NCBI GenBank assembly: GCA_040768665.1
Contig: JAXGMN010000007.1
Span: 124,001 to 188,000, forward strand
DNA: 64,000 bases
Direction of reading: 5' to 3'
Source: JABWBD01 sp040768665
GTDB lineage: Bacteria > Planctomycetota > Planctomycetia > Pirellulales > Thermoguttaceae
Shown: in pieces, positions 43,641-52,371 of the stretch
Layout of the letters: the number at the start of each line of letters is the position of its first letter
Position numbering within the stretch: the first letter of the stretch is position 1
Position numbers and translations under genes: made by a program
The notes under the pieces: model-generated
What the model saw: the letters and a program-made list of their open reading frames with translations, nothing else
Database searches by the model: none
Told to the model about the DNA's origin: nothing

Positions 43641-46600
43641 ATGGGCCTTATCTGTCTTGCGGCGATCGTTTCGTGCTCGCTTGCATCTGGCGCTGCACCC
43701 GACGCGCGGATGGAACACGACTTGAACGGAACCTGGCAGGTCCAGCTTGTCGACAGCCTGGAACCCCCGCCCGCTGCCGATGCTTGGAAATCGTTCCATG
43801 TTCCCGGATATCTCAAGGGCCATGATTATTGCCGCGCATGGCTTCGCCGATCGTTCACGCTGCCGCCCGGAATGGCCGGCAAGCGGATCACGCTCCGGTT
43901 CGGCGGCGTGAAGTACGATAGCCGCGTATGGATCAACGGCCGGGAGGTCGGCGGCTGTTTCGGCGGCTACCAACCGTTCGAGCTCGATGTGACCGCCGCC
44001 GTCCGCAGCGATGCGCCGAACGAACTGCTCGTCGGCTGCTGCGACTGGACCGGAGTGTTCACTCCCGGCAAGGTCGATTTCTCCAGCAGGAACCAGTGGG
44101 ATCGGGTGCGAAGCCTGCCCCACGACAAGATCCTCTCTCCGATTGGCGGGCTGTTCGATCTCTACGGCATCTGGGACGACGTGACGTTGTCGGCCCGCCC
44201 CGCCGTCTTCATCCAGGACGTGTTCGTTCAGCCTTCGGTCCGCCGCGGGGAACTTGTAGTCGACTATGCGGTCGCCAACGAGTCGGGCGAACCGGCCGAC
44301 GTGGAACTGCGGTCGACCGTCGAAGACAATGGCCGCGATGCACTCGATCTGGCTCCGGTGCGCGTACGTGTCCTCGCGGGAGAAACGGCCAAGGTCACGG
44401 TCCGTGCGCCCTGGCCCGACGCGCCGCTCTGGTCCCCCACGAATCCCCATCTGCTGAACCTCCGCACGGAGTTGTCCAGCGGTGACAGGCTCCGCACCCG
44501 CTTCGGCTTCCGGGAATTCTGGACCGAGGGACACCGGTTCTATCTGAACGGCAAACCGATCAACCTGCTGGCCACGTCGTGGTGGCCGCCCCATGGGCCG
44601 ATGAGCCGCGACGAGATCCGCAGCCGCTGGGAGGCGGTGAAGCGGTGCGGCTGCGTGGCCTTCCGCACACACACCCAACCCTGGCCGAGCGTCCATTACG
44701 ACGTGGCCGACGAGCTGGGCCTTCTCATGATCATCGAGGGCGCCGTCTGGAACGACGACGACGTCTATCGCATCCACGACCCCGTGTTCTGGAACAACTA
44801 CGCCGATCACCTCAAGGCGATGGTCGACCGCGACAAGAACCGCCCGTCGGTGGTCATGTGGAGCCTCGAGAACGAGTTTTACGGCGGCCGCCTCAACGAC
44901 GAAAGCCCCGCCAAGGCCGACCTGATCCGCATGGGCCGGCTGGTGAAACAGTGGGACCCCACACGGCCGATTTTGTACGAGTCCGACGGCGATCCGGGCG
45001 GCGTGGCCGATGTGATCGGGATCCACTATCCTCACGAGTACCCCGACTACACCTGCTGGCCCAACGAGGCCGGCTGGCTTACCAAGCCGCAGAAGATCGG
45101 CCACATGTTCCACGACGGCCACGAGGAATTCTTCTGGCGCAAGGAAAAGCCGCTCTACATCGGCGAGTTTCTGTGGATCCCGTCGAGCGACCCTTCCTGG
45201 CACACCGTCTTCTTCGGCGATGAGGCCTATCGCGATTATCGCACCTATCGCGATCTTGCCAAGGCGGAAAGCTGGAAGATGCAGATCCTCGGCTACCGGC
45301 ACCACGAAGTCGCCGGGATTTCGCCGTGGACGGTCGTCGAAGGCGGACCGCTGGACGAGTCGAATCCTCTCTATCGCGCTCATCAATACGCCTACCAGCC
45401 GATCGCGGCCTACGTGCACGATTACGATCGGCGATTCTTCGCCGGCCAGCAGGTCGGCCGCCGCGTAGAGGTCTTCAACGACGTCCAGGAACCCGCGAAA
45501 CTCGAGTTCTGCTGGACTCTTCGCCACCAACGGAAGGTTCTCGGCGAAGGCAAGGAGGCACTCAATCTCGAGCCCGCCGCCCACCGCATGCTCGAAGTGC
45601 AGCTCCGCATGCCGGACGTCGCAGAGCGGACGCCGCTGACATGGGAGATCGCTCTCCTCCGCGACCGACAGCAGGTCTTCAGCGATCGGCACACGCTTGT
45701 GGTGTTCCCACGCATGAAACTCCCAGCGGTCGCCGCCCCAGTCGGATTGTTCGACCCTATGGGAACGACGCGAGAACTCCTGCAGTCGCAAGGCATTTCG
45801 CCGATTCCTGTCCCGTCGCTCGGCACGGTTCCGCAAGGGATCGACGTCTTGATTCTTGGCGCCGGCACACTGGCCGATCGGCCAGGCGAGCAGCCGATCA
45901 TCGGCCGTGTGCCGCCGGATCGGAAAGCGGTCATGGACTTTGCCGGCCGCGGAGGTCGCATCCTCGTTCTCCAGCAGCATGCCTACCCCGAGGGACTTTT
46001 CGACGTGCAGTTGACCGGGCACGACTCGACGATGACGTTTGCGGCCGCTCCGGCCCATCCTGCGCTGGAAGGCATCCAGCCGGACGACCTCAAGTTCTGG
46101 CGGGGCGACCATCTTGTTGCTCGGGCCGAGCCGTCGCGGCCGATTGCGGGTGCGGCCTTGCCGCTGGTTGTTTCCGGCTCTCGCGCGGGGATCGATCATG
46201 CGCCGCTTCTCGAACAGCCGGTTGGCCGCGGCACGATCGTCTATTCGCAGTTGAAGTTGGTGGACAAATTCCACACCGAACCGGCCGCCGCCCGCATCCT
46301 GGCCAATCTGCTGAAATACCTTGCCGGCCGGCCGCCGCAGGACTCCGCGACGGCCGTTTTCGGCGGTTCGGAAGCCTACCGACAGCATCTGCGCTCTCTT
46401 GGCTTGCGATACGAAGAACTCGATGCGCTGCCGCACGACCTGTCCGGCTACCGCCTGCTGGTCGTTCGGGGCGATCTTTCCGAAGAGAATGCCGCCGGTC
46501 TCGGCGAATTTGTCCGGCAAGGCGGCAACCTCCTCGTGCACCGGCCGTCCGCCGCCGCAACCGCCACGCTCTCGCACGTTTTCGGCCTCGATCTCAACTG

Positions 46601-47723
46601 TCAGCCCTATGCCGGCCCGGTCACGCGCGCGGAGCAAGGGCATCCTCGATTGGACGCGATCACCCGCGAAGATCTCTACTGGCTCGGCAAGCACGTCGGC
46701 ATTGCCTGGGCGGAGACGCCGCGGGCTGACGAAATGGCCGATGCATCTCTGGGGATCACCCTGGACAACAAGCAGGTCCACGCGCACGAGGTGGAGCAAT
46801 GGAAGCTGGAAGGCTCGATCGTCGAGGCTCGCGCCCCCGGGGTGACCTTTGCGACCACCGGGTCGGCATCCGCCGAGTTGGAGTTTCCCACGTCCGGTCG
46901 ATACGTCTTCGGCATTCTCGCCCGCGGCACGCCCGCCGACGGCGTCTGGCCGCGGTGCCGTGTGTCGGTCGGCGGCGAGCCGCTCGGCGATATCGGCGTG
47001 GAGAGCGGCGACTTTCACAGCGTGACCTGCTTCGGTCACGTCGAAAAGGGGCGGCACACGGTATCGATCGCGTTTATCAACGACGGTGGCAATCCCGAGC
47101 GCCGCGAGGATCGCAACCTGTATGTCGACAAGCTGCTGATCGCTCCCGATGCCGTGTCGGACGTCGCCTTTCTCACCAATCCGGCGGCCGTCGCCGTTGC
47201 CGCGCGAGGCAGCGGGACCGTCGTCCTCGACCTGCTCCGCTGGGACACGGAAGACCGCAACGCCCGCAAGGCCGCCCGCTATGCGTGCTCGCTGCTGACC
47301 GCCCTGGGCGGCGATTTCACGCCCCGCCCCGGCGTTGCGATCGAGTGCGAGACGATGACGCCCCAGCCGGGAATGGCCCACTTCCAGAACCGCGGCACCA
47401 CCGTATCCCTGGCCTGCAGCGGCTACATCGCGGCGCCCGTCCAAGTGGCGGCCGCCGGTCGATACACGGTCGAGATCCTGGCCGCGGGCAGTTCCGCACA
47501 AGATGTTTACCCGCTGGTCGAGGTGCGGATCGACGGCCGGGCGGTCGGGCAGGTACAGCTCGAGAGCGACGGATGGCGGACCTATCCGCTCGACGTGGAG
47601 CTTTCGGAAGGAGAGCACCGCCTGGCGCTTGCCTTCATCAACGACCTTCAGCACGACGGCGAGGACCGAAACCTCTTGCTGGATCGGGCGACGTTCTATC
47701 CGAAGCATACTTTTGAACAATAA
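43641..47723 (+). CDS. Large secreted GH2-family glycosidase with duplicated C-terminal modules
   Basis: This 1360-residue protein starts at an ATG with GAGGAG 6 bases upstream and a short signal peptide. The N-terminal part has the GH2 order: jelly roll (residues about 25-190), immunoglobulin-like sandwich (190-290), TIM barrel (290-600). Catalytic candidates are E412 in SLENEF (acid/base) and E509 in YIGEFLW (nucleophile). Residues about 690-900 resemble a glutamine-amidotransferase-like fold. The C-terminus contains two related beta-sandwich modules (about 1050-1165 and 1230-1355), both ending in a GxHxxxIAFINDxxxxxEDRNLxxDR-like pattern. These are probably carbohydrate-binding. Likely activities are beta-galactosidase or beta-glucuronidase; specificity is not determined. 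Confidence 0.88.
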   Translation: MGLICLAAIVSCSLASGAAPDARMEHDLNGTWQVQLVDSLEPPPAADAWKSFHVPGYLKGHDYCRAWLRRSFTLPPGMAGKRITLRFGGVKYDSRVWINGREVGGCFGGYQPFELDVTAAVRSDAPNELLVGCCDWTGVFTPGKVDFSSRNQWDRVRSLPHDKILSPIGGLFDLYGIWDDVTLSARPAVFIQDVFVQPSVRRGELVVDYAVANESGEPADVELRSTVEDNGRDALDLAPVRVRVLAGETAKVTVRAPWPDAPLWSPTNPHLLNLRTELSSGDRLRTRFGFREFWTEGHRFYLNGKPINLLATSWWPPHGPMSRDEIRSRWEAVKRCGCVAFRTHTQPWPSVHYDVADELGLLMIIEGAVWNDDDVYRIHDPVFWNNYADHLKAMVDRDKNRPSVVMWSLENEFYGGRLNDESPAKADLIRMGRLVKQWDPTRPILYESDGDPGGVADVIGIHYPHEYPDYTCWPNEAGWLTKPQKIGHMFHDGHEEFFWRKEKPLYIGEFLWIPSSDPSWHTVFFGDEAYRDYRTYRDLAKAESWKMQILGYRHHEVAGISPWTVVEGGPLDESNPLYRAHQYAYQPIAAYVHDYDRRFFAGQQVGRRVEVFNDVQEPAKLEFCWTLRHQRKVLGEGKEALNLEPAAHRMLEVQLRMPDVAERTPLTWEIALLRDRQQVFSDRHTLVVFPRMKLPAVAAPVGLFDPMGTTRELLQSQGISPIPVPSLGTVPQGIDVLILGAGTLADRPGEQPIIGRVPPDRKAVMDFAGRGGRILVLQQHAYPEGLFDVQLTGHDSTMTFAAAPAHPALEGIQPDDLKFWRGDHLVARAEPSRPIAGAALPLVVSGSRAGIDHAPLLEQPVGRGTIVYSQLKLVDKFHTEPAAARILANLLKYLAGRPPQDSATAVFGGSEAYRQHLRSLGLRYEELDALPHDLSGYRLLVVRGDLSEENAAGLGEFVRQGGNLLVHRPSAAATATLSHVFGLDLNCQPYAGPVTRAEQGHPRLDAITREDLYWLGKHVGIAWAETPRADEMADASLGITLDNKQVHAHEVEQWKLEGSIVEARAPGVTFATTGSASAELEFPTSGRYVFGILARGTPADGVWPRCRVSVGGEPLGDIGVESGDFHSVTCFGHVEKGRHTVSIAFINDGGNPERREDRNLYVDKLLIAPDAVSDVAFLTNPAAVAVAARGSGTVVLDLLRWDTEDRNARKAARYACSLLTALGGDFTPRPGVAIECETMTPQPGMAHFQNRGTTVSLACSGYIAAPVQVAAAGRYTVEILAAGSSAQDVYPLVEVRIDGRAVGQVQLESDGWRTYPLDVELSEGEHRLALAFINDLQHDGEDRNLLLDRATFYPKHTFEQ

Positions 47724-47774
47724 ACCACTCCACATGGTAACGCCACTACCAGTCTTTGTTTCAGGAACACCAAC

Positions 47775-48518
47775 ATGAATATCTTCATCGGGGAACTGAT
47801 CGGCACCGCGATCCTGGTCTTGCTGGGCGACGGTGTCGTGGCCAACGTCGTGTTGGAAAAGTCGAAGGGGCACGGGTCCGGCTGGATCGTGATCACCGCG
47901 GGCTGGGGCTTTGCCGTGGCGGTGGGAGCCTACGTGGCCGGCTGGGCCAGCGGCGCCCATATCAACCCCGCCGTAACGCTCGGCATGGCCGCGATCGGAG
48001 AGTTGGCAGTCGACAAGGTGCCGGTCTATCTGGCCGGACAGTTCCTCGGCGGTCTGATGGGCGCAGCGATTGTCTGGGTCGCCTACTTTCCCCACTGGCT
48101 TCCGACAACCGATCCGGTAGCCAAGCTGAGCGTCTTCTGTACGGTGCCGGCCATCCGCCACCTGCCGAGCAACCTGGTCTGCGAGGTGATCGGCACCGCC
48201 GTGCTGCTGATCGGGGTGCTGGGGATCAACAACGTCAACAACGGCCTTGCCGGTGGCATCGGTCCCTATCTCGTCGGCATCCTGGTCTTCAGCATCGGCC
48301 TTTCCCTCGGTGGCCCGACCGGCTATGCGATCAATCCCGCGCGCGATCTGTCGCCTCGGCTCGCCCACGCGCTGTTGCCGATTCTCGGCAAGGGCGGTTC
48401 CGACTGGGCGTACGCCTGGGTGCCCGTCGTCGGCCCCGTGGTCGGCGGAGTCCTCGGCGCGGTGGTCTATTGGCTGCTGTTCACGGACCTCACCCCGATC
48501 GCCAGCTCCCTGCCGTAG
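47775..48518 (+). CDS. glpF: Aquaglyceroporin / glycerol facilitator (MIP family)
   Basis: This 247-residue membrane protein has six TM helices and the two pore-lining NPA loops: HINPAVT and YAINPARD. The Asp after NPAR is typical of glycerol-permeable members. GELIGTAILVLLGDGVVAN at the N-terminus also matches glycerol facilitators. It would allow passive passage of glycerol and other small polyols across the cytoplasmic membrane. No glpK or glpD is adjacent. The gene ends just before toxin-antitoxin remnants. Confidence 0.93.
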   Translation: MNIFIGELIGTAILVLLGDGVVANVVLEKSKGHGSGWIVITAGWGFAVAVGAYVAGWASGAHINPAVTLGMAAIGELAVDKVPVYLAGQFLGGLMGAAIVWVAYFPHWLPTTDPVAKLSVFCTVPAIRHLPSNLVCEVIGTAVLLIGVLGINNVNNGLAGGIGPYLVGILVFSIGLSLGGPTGYAINPARDLSPRLAHALLPILGKGGSDWAYAWVPVVGPVVGGVLGAVVYWLLFTDLTPIASSLP

Positions 48519-48520
48519 GG

Positions 48521-48592
48521 CAAGCGGATGCGGGCGACGTTGTGGAGCATGACGAGTTCATGAAGCAACTCGATGACGAAGAAGCGAGCTAA
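48521..48592 (+). pseudogene. C-terminal remnant of a type II antitoxin
   Basis: Immediately after the glpF stop, the frame at 48521-48592 reads QADAGDVVEHDEFMKQLDDE plus three residues and a stop. This resembles the C-terminal end of RHH/Phd-type antitoxins that precede ParE/RelE toxins. No antitoxin N-terminus exists upstream, where glpF is. Its stop overlaps the start of the toxin remnant, the normal arrangement in such pairs. Confidence 0.6.
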
Positions 48593-48647
48593 GATTTACT
48601 GGACGCGGCAGGCTCAAGAGGACATGCGGGAGATTCGTGATCTGTTC
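48573..48647 (+). pseudogene. N-terminal remnant of a ParE/RelE-type toxin
   Basis: The frame begins MTKKRAKIYWTRQAQEDMRE then IRDLF, closely resembling the start of ParE/RelE toxins (IxWTxxAxxDLxxIRDY). After 25 codons it runs into the repeated sequence TGTTCAGGGGTTTGCAT and unrelated sequence (stop at 48815). The toxin body is missing, so it is a truncated relic. Confidence 0.65.
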
Positions 48648-48659
48648 AGGGGTTTGCAT
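48643..48659 (-). repeat. Kinase 5'-end-like repeat, copy 1
   Basis: The minus strand reads ATGCAAACCCCTGAACA, identical to the start of the kinase-like relic at 52371. It marks the breakpoint of the toxin remnant. Confidence 0.55.
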
Positions 48660-48883
48660 TGCAGGGTTCCAACTTCAAACAGCGGCACACCGATCGCAGC
48701 CCAACGCACCCACGCAAGCAGTGGCGCCCCGGCACCTCCTCGTTTTGCGCCAGGGCGACCTGTTGCCAGGCGAGCGTCGCGGAGTTGTACCAGGTTGTCC
48801 ACGGAGGTGGAATAATGGGCATGCGTTTCCTCCCGGCCTTGACGAAGCCGGGACATTATGGATCGTAATCTTGGATAGCAATT

Positions 48884-49171
48884 ATGTCGGGGTCCGAATT
48901 GGCAGAAATGGTGCACTCCGAACCTCGTTTTGAGTCTGCCCTCCAATTGTGCGTCGAAGCACTGCAGCAGATGGCAGAATACCGGCTCGACGACGCCGTC
49001 AACGAGCGGATGCGGCAACTCGGGGAGCGCAAAGAGTTTCTTACCGAAGGAGAGCACGCGGAGCTCATGTCGTTGGTCGACTTTACGCAACGGAGGACCC
49101 GGGAAAAACTGGATGCCCAGCGCGCACTGCAGCGACTTGGTGACGTCCGGCCGGGGCTGGTGCAACGTTGA
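48884..49171 (+). CDS. Small helical protein, unknown function
   Basis: This 95-residue protein is predicted to be wholly alpha-helical and charged: VEALQQMAEYRLDDAVNERM, ERKEFLTEGEHAELMSLVDF and TREKLDAQRALQRLG. The pattern of a block rich in Glu/Leu with 'RKExLTxxExxELxxLV' resembles small planctomycete proteins often found near PIN or RelE toxins. No strong ribosome-binding site is visible. It might be an antitoxin-like or stand-alone protein. It is retained as a gene because its composition is protein-like, unlike neighbouring frames. Confidence 0.55.
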   Translation: MSGSELAEMVHSEPRFESALQLCVEALQQMAEYRLDDAVNERMRQLGERKEFLTEGEHAELMSLVDFTQRRTREKLDAQRALQRLGDVRPGLVQR

Positions 49172-49175
49172 GCGA

Positions 49176-49192
49176 TGTTCAGGGATTTGCAT
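49176..49192 (-). repeat. Kinase 5'-end-like repeat, copy 2
   Basis: The minus strand reads ATGCAAATCCCTGAACA, one base different from copies at 48643 and 52356. Confidence 0.5.
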
Positions 49193-49722
49193 TCCATGGT
49201 CTCCTGAGTCAGGCCCTACCGGTCGCGGGTCCGCCAGTCTTTTCCCCCACGGGCTTCAGTTTCTTCAACTCCGGCGTGAGCGGTTTGCTTCGGTGCAATT
49301 GTGCAACGCCTTTCAGAGGTGTTGCTTAATTTATGTCGAGGCTGGTATTCCGAAGTCCTTTATTTGGAAGGGCTTGGGCGCCGGGGTCTCGCCGTAAGTC
49401 TTATTACCCTATTGGGGTATATGTTGCATAAATCCCTCCGTATGGTGAAGGGGAAACCGCGGGAAAGCCGGGTAATCGCCAATTGGCTGGTGAGGGTCTC
49501 GAAAGTCGATGACAGCATTGTCGGCGGATTTGGATTGGAATGGTGTTGGTCGCTTCTTGGCAAGTATACCTTTGTACCGTATAGGTGGCTCAATTTCAAG
49601 CCCTGTTGTTTGCATTTTCCGAGATCCGGTCGCTCTTACGCTCGTGGCACTCCGGCAATGGTCTTACCTTTGGCTTTGGAGTGCGCGGGACTCGTCACCG
49701 CTTTGTTTGCTTCTTTCGTCCT

Positions 49723-49897
49723 TTCTGTTGGCATCATCACCGGCGTCCAGGACGAGCTTCGCGAAGAACCAGTCCTGCCCGGCCGAGCCGGTCATCGTGT
49801 CTTTCTGGTTGTCGTCGAAGACGGTGCGGTTATCGCCGTCGGCCAGCAGGAGGGTCGTCGTAGGAGCGGGGCAATCGCTCAGGTACTGGCTGCGGGC
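49723..49897 (-). pseudogene. Fragment of a large surface-protein C-terminus
   Basis: The minus frame carries LLLADGDNRTVFDDNQKDTM followed by TGSAGQDWFFAKLVLDAGDD. This resembles the TVxDDxxxDTLTGSxGxDWFF segment that ends many giant planctomycete surface proteins with Calx-beta or RTX repeats. There is no start and no upstream domain, so it is a decayed gene tail. Confidence 0.55.
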
Positions 49898-50121
49898 GGA
49901 GAGAATCGGCCTTGGAAACGAGCAGAGAAATGAAAATGGGAGAAAAGAAGATGAACACCGAATTTCGCGCATTCACGGGTCCTTGCTCCGCCCACCCACC
50001 GCGTTGCTTTGCCCCTGCAAGAGAGGTAGAATAATCTCGGGGCGCGGAAAGACCGTGCACTCCGGCAAGTCGTTCCAAGGCGTTTCGTTGGGTGGGTTTG
50101 TTTCCAGCGGGAGAATCGATC

Positions 50122-50334
50122 ATGCACATTACCGTCGAAGCCGTTTATGAAGACGGAGTCCTCAAACCGAGCACTCCCCTGCCGCTGAAGGAGCACGAGA
50201 AGGTCCGGATCAGCATCCAGCCTCAATCCACTTGGGTGCAGGAAACCTATGGGATGATTGGCTGGACCGGCGATCATGCCACCCTCCAGCGATTCACGCT
50301 TGATCCGGAACTCGATCCGCAGGAAGGCCCATGA
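50122..50334 (+). CDS. DUF104 (AF2212-like) antitoxin of TA module 1
   Basis: This 70-residue protein starts at an ATG with GGGAG 8 bases upstream. The N-terminal 30 residues (ITVEAVYEDGVLKPSTPLPL, then KEHEKVRISI) are the signature of the DUF104 antitoxin family, usually paired with PIN-domain toxins. It overlaps the PIN gene by four bases (ATGA). It would neutralise the toxin and repress the operon. The C-terminal part probably contacts the toxin. Confidence 0.85.
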   Translation: MHITVEAVYEDGVLKPSTPLPLKEHEKVRISIQPQSTWVQETYGMIGWTGDHATLQRFTLDPELDPQEGP

Positions 50335-50831
50335 CCTTCGATGACCTCGTTAGCGGGCAATCGCTTTTTCTGGACGCCAACATTTTCGTGTACCAATTCG
50401 CCCCGGATCCCGTGTTGGGGCCTGCTTGCAGCGAGTTGCTCGAGCGCATTGAAAACGGAGAAATTCAGGGGTTCACATCCACTCACGTACTCAGCGAAGT
50501 TGCCCATCGCCTCATGACGATCGAAGCGAGCACGGTTTTCGGATGGCCGTTTACAGGCATTGCTTATCGCTTGCAGAAGAACCCTTCCGAAGTGCAGAAG
50601 CTCACCGCGGCAAAGGTGGCAATCGACAAGGTCCTGGGCAGCGCCGTTCACACGGTGGCAGTTCCGCCCGCCCTGATCAGCATCGCGGCATCGGTGAGTC
50701 AGACAACCGGTCTGCTTACCAACGACGCCCTGATCGTTGCTGTGATGCAGGCTAGCAGTCTGAACTCTCTTGCGAGCCACGATGCCGACTTCGACCGCGT
50801 GGCGGGGATAGCGCGATACGCGCCGGCATGA
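50331..50831 (+). CDS. PIN-domain (VapC-like) toxin of TA module 1
   Basis: This 166-residue protein has PIN-fold acidic residues: D15 in FLDANIFVY, E56 in VLSEVAHR, D132 in LLTNDALIV and D151/D153 in SHDADFDRV. These would bind Mg/Mn and cleave RNA. Its start overlaps the DUF104 antitoxin stop. The module looks intact. Confidence 0.85.
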   Translation: MTFDDLVSGQSLFLDANIFVYQFAPDPVLGPACSELLERIENGEIQGFTSTHVLSEVAHRLMTIEASTVFGWPFTGIAYRLQKNPSEVQKLTAAKVAIDKVLGSAVHTVAVPPALISIAASVSQTTGLLTNDALIVAVMQASSLNSLASHDADFDRVAGIARYAPA

Positions 50832-50879
50832 CTTGTTCGAAAGCGGGCAGCCACGCGGCCCTGCACGTCGCGACAGGGC

Positions 50880-51068
50880 CAGCCGCACCGTGCCCGGCTT
50901 TTTGACTTCGGCGGCAGGCAGCACCTTCAGCGTTACGCCACGCTCCATCTGGCGGTGGCGGGCCTTGTAGACCTGGCCCATGCCGCCTTGGCCGATCCGG
51001 TCCAGGATCAGGTAGTTGCCGAGGATGAGCCCTTTGGTCTTGCCGGAGTAGATGAGGTGGGCCTGGAA
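50880..51068 (-). pseudogene. Serine/threonine kinase N-lobe fragment
   Basis: The minus frame reads FQAHLIYSGKTKGLILGNYL then ILDRIGQGGMGQVYKARHRQ and VTLKVLPAAEVKKPG. This is the glycine-rich loop and VALK lysine of the PknB-like kinases abundant in planctomycetes. The frame loses similarity directly after the lysine strand, where HPN and the catalytic loop should follow, so it is a relic lying between the two TA modules. Confidence 0.8.
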
Positions 51069-51178
51069 CCGAGTAGGCTGGCTTTGCGGGTTCTCCCGCG
51101 GTGTGGTACAATTCTCTTGGGTGTCGTCGTCTTCCTCTCGTGGAAAGAGCCTTCGTAGCCAGTTCGGGAGCGGAATCA

Positions 51179-51460
51179 ATGAATCTCACAATCGAAGCTG
51201 TGTACGAAAACGGCGTTCTCAAGCCGAAGGAGCCGTTGCCTCTGGCGGAGCACGAACAGGTCACCGTTACCGTTGAGTCGGCGATGAGCTTAGACAGGCG
51301 AGCGGCCGCTGTGGCCATGCTCCAGCGTTGGCAGGAGGAAGATGCTGTCCTGTCCCAGGAAGAGACGGCCGCTAACGCGGCGGTCCTGCGAGCGTTGGAT
51401 GACGACCGGCCCTCGTACCGGAAGTTGTTCACCGCCGTGTTGAGGGACGAAACGCCATGA
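51179..51460 (+). CDS. DUF104-type antitoxin of TA module 2
   Basis: This 93-residue protein starts at an ATG with GGGAG about 9 bases upstream. The beginning, MNLTIEAVYENGVLKPKEPL, is closely similar to the antitoxin at 50122. The longer C-terminal part (RRAAAVAMLQRWQEEDAVLS) is helical and differs, which suits recognition of a different toxin. It overlaps the following PIN gene by four bases. Confidence 0.83.
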   Translation: MNLTIEAVYENGVLKPKEPLPLAEHEQVTVTVESAMSLDRRAAAVAMLQRWQEEDAVLSQEETAANAAVLRALDDDRPSYRKLFTAVLRDETP

Positions 51461-51906
51461 GCCGGACGGTGTTGTTGGACGCCGGGCCGCTTGGTTTGCT
51501 CACCGCCCCGCCGCACCGGCAGGATGCCCGTGCTTGTTCCCAGTGGCTCGCCGGGCTCATCCAGGCAGCCCTGCGGATCGTTGTCCCCGAGATAACGGAC
51601 TATGAGTTGCGGCGCGAACTTCTTCGGGCGGGCAAAGTCCGCAGCGTGCAGCGGCTGGACGCTCTGGGCCAGAGTACGGAATACCTGCCGATTACCACGG
51701 CGGCCATGCGCCGGGCCGCAGAGCTTTGGGCCCAGGCGCGCCAACAAGGGCAGCCCACCGCCGCAGACAACACCATCGACGCGGATATGATCCTCGCCGC
51801 CCAGGCCCTGACCTTGGGTGCGCCGGGTCTGGTAATTGCTACGACCAATGTCGGGCATCTGGCGCGCTTCGTTCCCGCCGAGTTCTGGCAGAATGTCGTG
51901 CCCTGA
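51457..51906 (+). CDS. PIN-domain toxin of TA module 2
   Basis: This 149-residue protein has a PIN layout: D8 in VLLDAGPLG, E50 in ITDYELRREL, D108/D110 in NTIDADMILAA, and TTNVGHLARF at the end. It is shorter than and diverged from the PIN toxin of module 1. The pair looks intact and was probably acquired or duplicated separately. Confidence 0.83.
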   Translation: MSRTVLLDAGPLGLLTAPPHRQDARACSQWLAGLIQAALRIVVPEITDYELRRELLRAGKVRSVQRLDALGQSTEYLPITTAAMRRAAELWAQARQQGQPTAADNTIDADMILAAQALTLGAPGLVIATTNVGHLARFVPAEFWQNVVP

Positions 51907-52076
51907 GGAGAAAAGGTCACGTCGAGCGCCGGGTTTTCGGGGCAGCGATGCCACACCCCCAGGTGCCACACGCGTGGAGTTGAAATCCCACCCCGCCAGG
52001 CGCCGACGCGAGCCGACGTGGCACAGGTCAGGCCGTGGGCCGCAATCGAGTACCGTCGCGTTGACCTGCATCCCTG

Positions 52077-52371
52077 CTACCCCTGCTCGTTGATCGCGCA
52101 GTACAACTGGTTGGCCAGGATTCGCAGGAGTTGCTCGAAAGCATCGATCGTGCCGTCACCGTCGTCGTCGCTCAAGGTCCGGTCGTAATCGTAGAGCAGC
52201 CCGAGGGTGGCCTTGGCATCGTGCGCGGTGACAACGTTCGGATGGCTGAGTCGGGCGGCCGCGCGGACCTCGCGCTGAGTCGCCAAGGGATTGGCGGATT
52301 GCGGCGAGCTCGTCTGGAGCGACGAGACCCGTGGTGGTGACGTATTGGGTGATATGTTCAGGGGTTTGCAT
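52077..52371 (-). pseudogene. Composite kinase-like relic with EF-hand-like tail
   Basis: On the minus strand, 52371-52263 encodes MQTPEHITQYVTTTGLVAPD then ELAAIRQSL, like the N-terminus of planctomycete PknB-type kinases. A shift of frame then leads into REVRAAARLSHPNVVTAHDA (kinase alpha-C/HPN region, from 52274), followed by an unrelated tail LLYDYDRTLSDDDGDGTIDA with FEQLLRILANQLYCAINEQG and a stop. Most of the kinase is missing. The tail matches another relic at 53457-53585. Confidence 0.7.

Larger units (their letters stand above)
49172..50121. other. Relic-rich intergenic region
   Basis: These 950 bases contain no intact gene. They hold a second kinase-start-like repeat (49176-49192), a fragment of a large surface-protein tail on the minus strand (49723-49897), and a TTTGGAGTGCGNGNGACTCG-type sequence (about 49674-49693) repeated near 52999. 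Confidence 0.55.

Noticed and set aside
43359..48368. A 1669-codon open frame on the minus strand opposite the GH2 gene and glpF
   Set aside because: It mirrors the real plus-strand genes codon for codon, is rich in Arg/Asp/His/Val as expected of antisense GC-rich frames, spans three plus-strand genes and shows no domain or signal peptide.
49301..49933. A 210-codon plus frame suggesting a membrane protein
   Set aside because: It crosses a recognised relic on the opposite strand and changes composition along its length; no consistent domain or ribosome-binding site.
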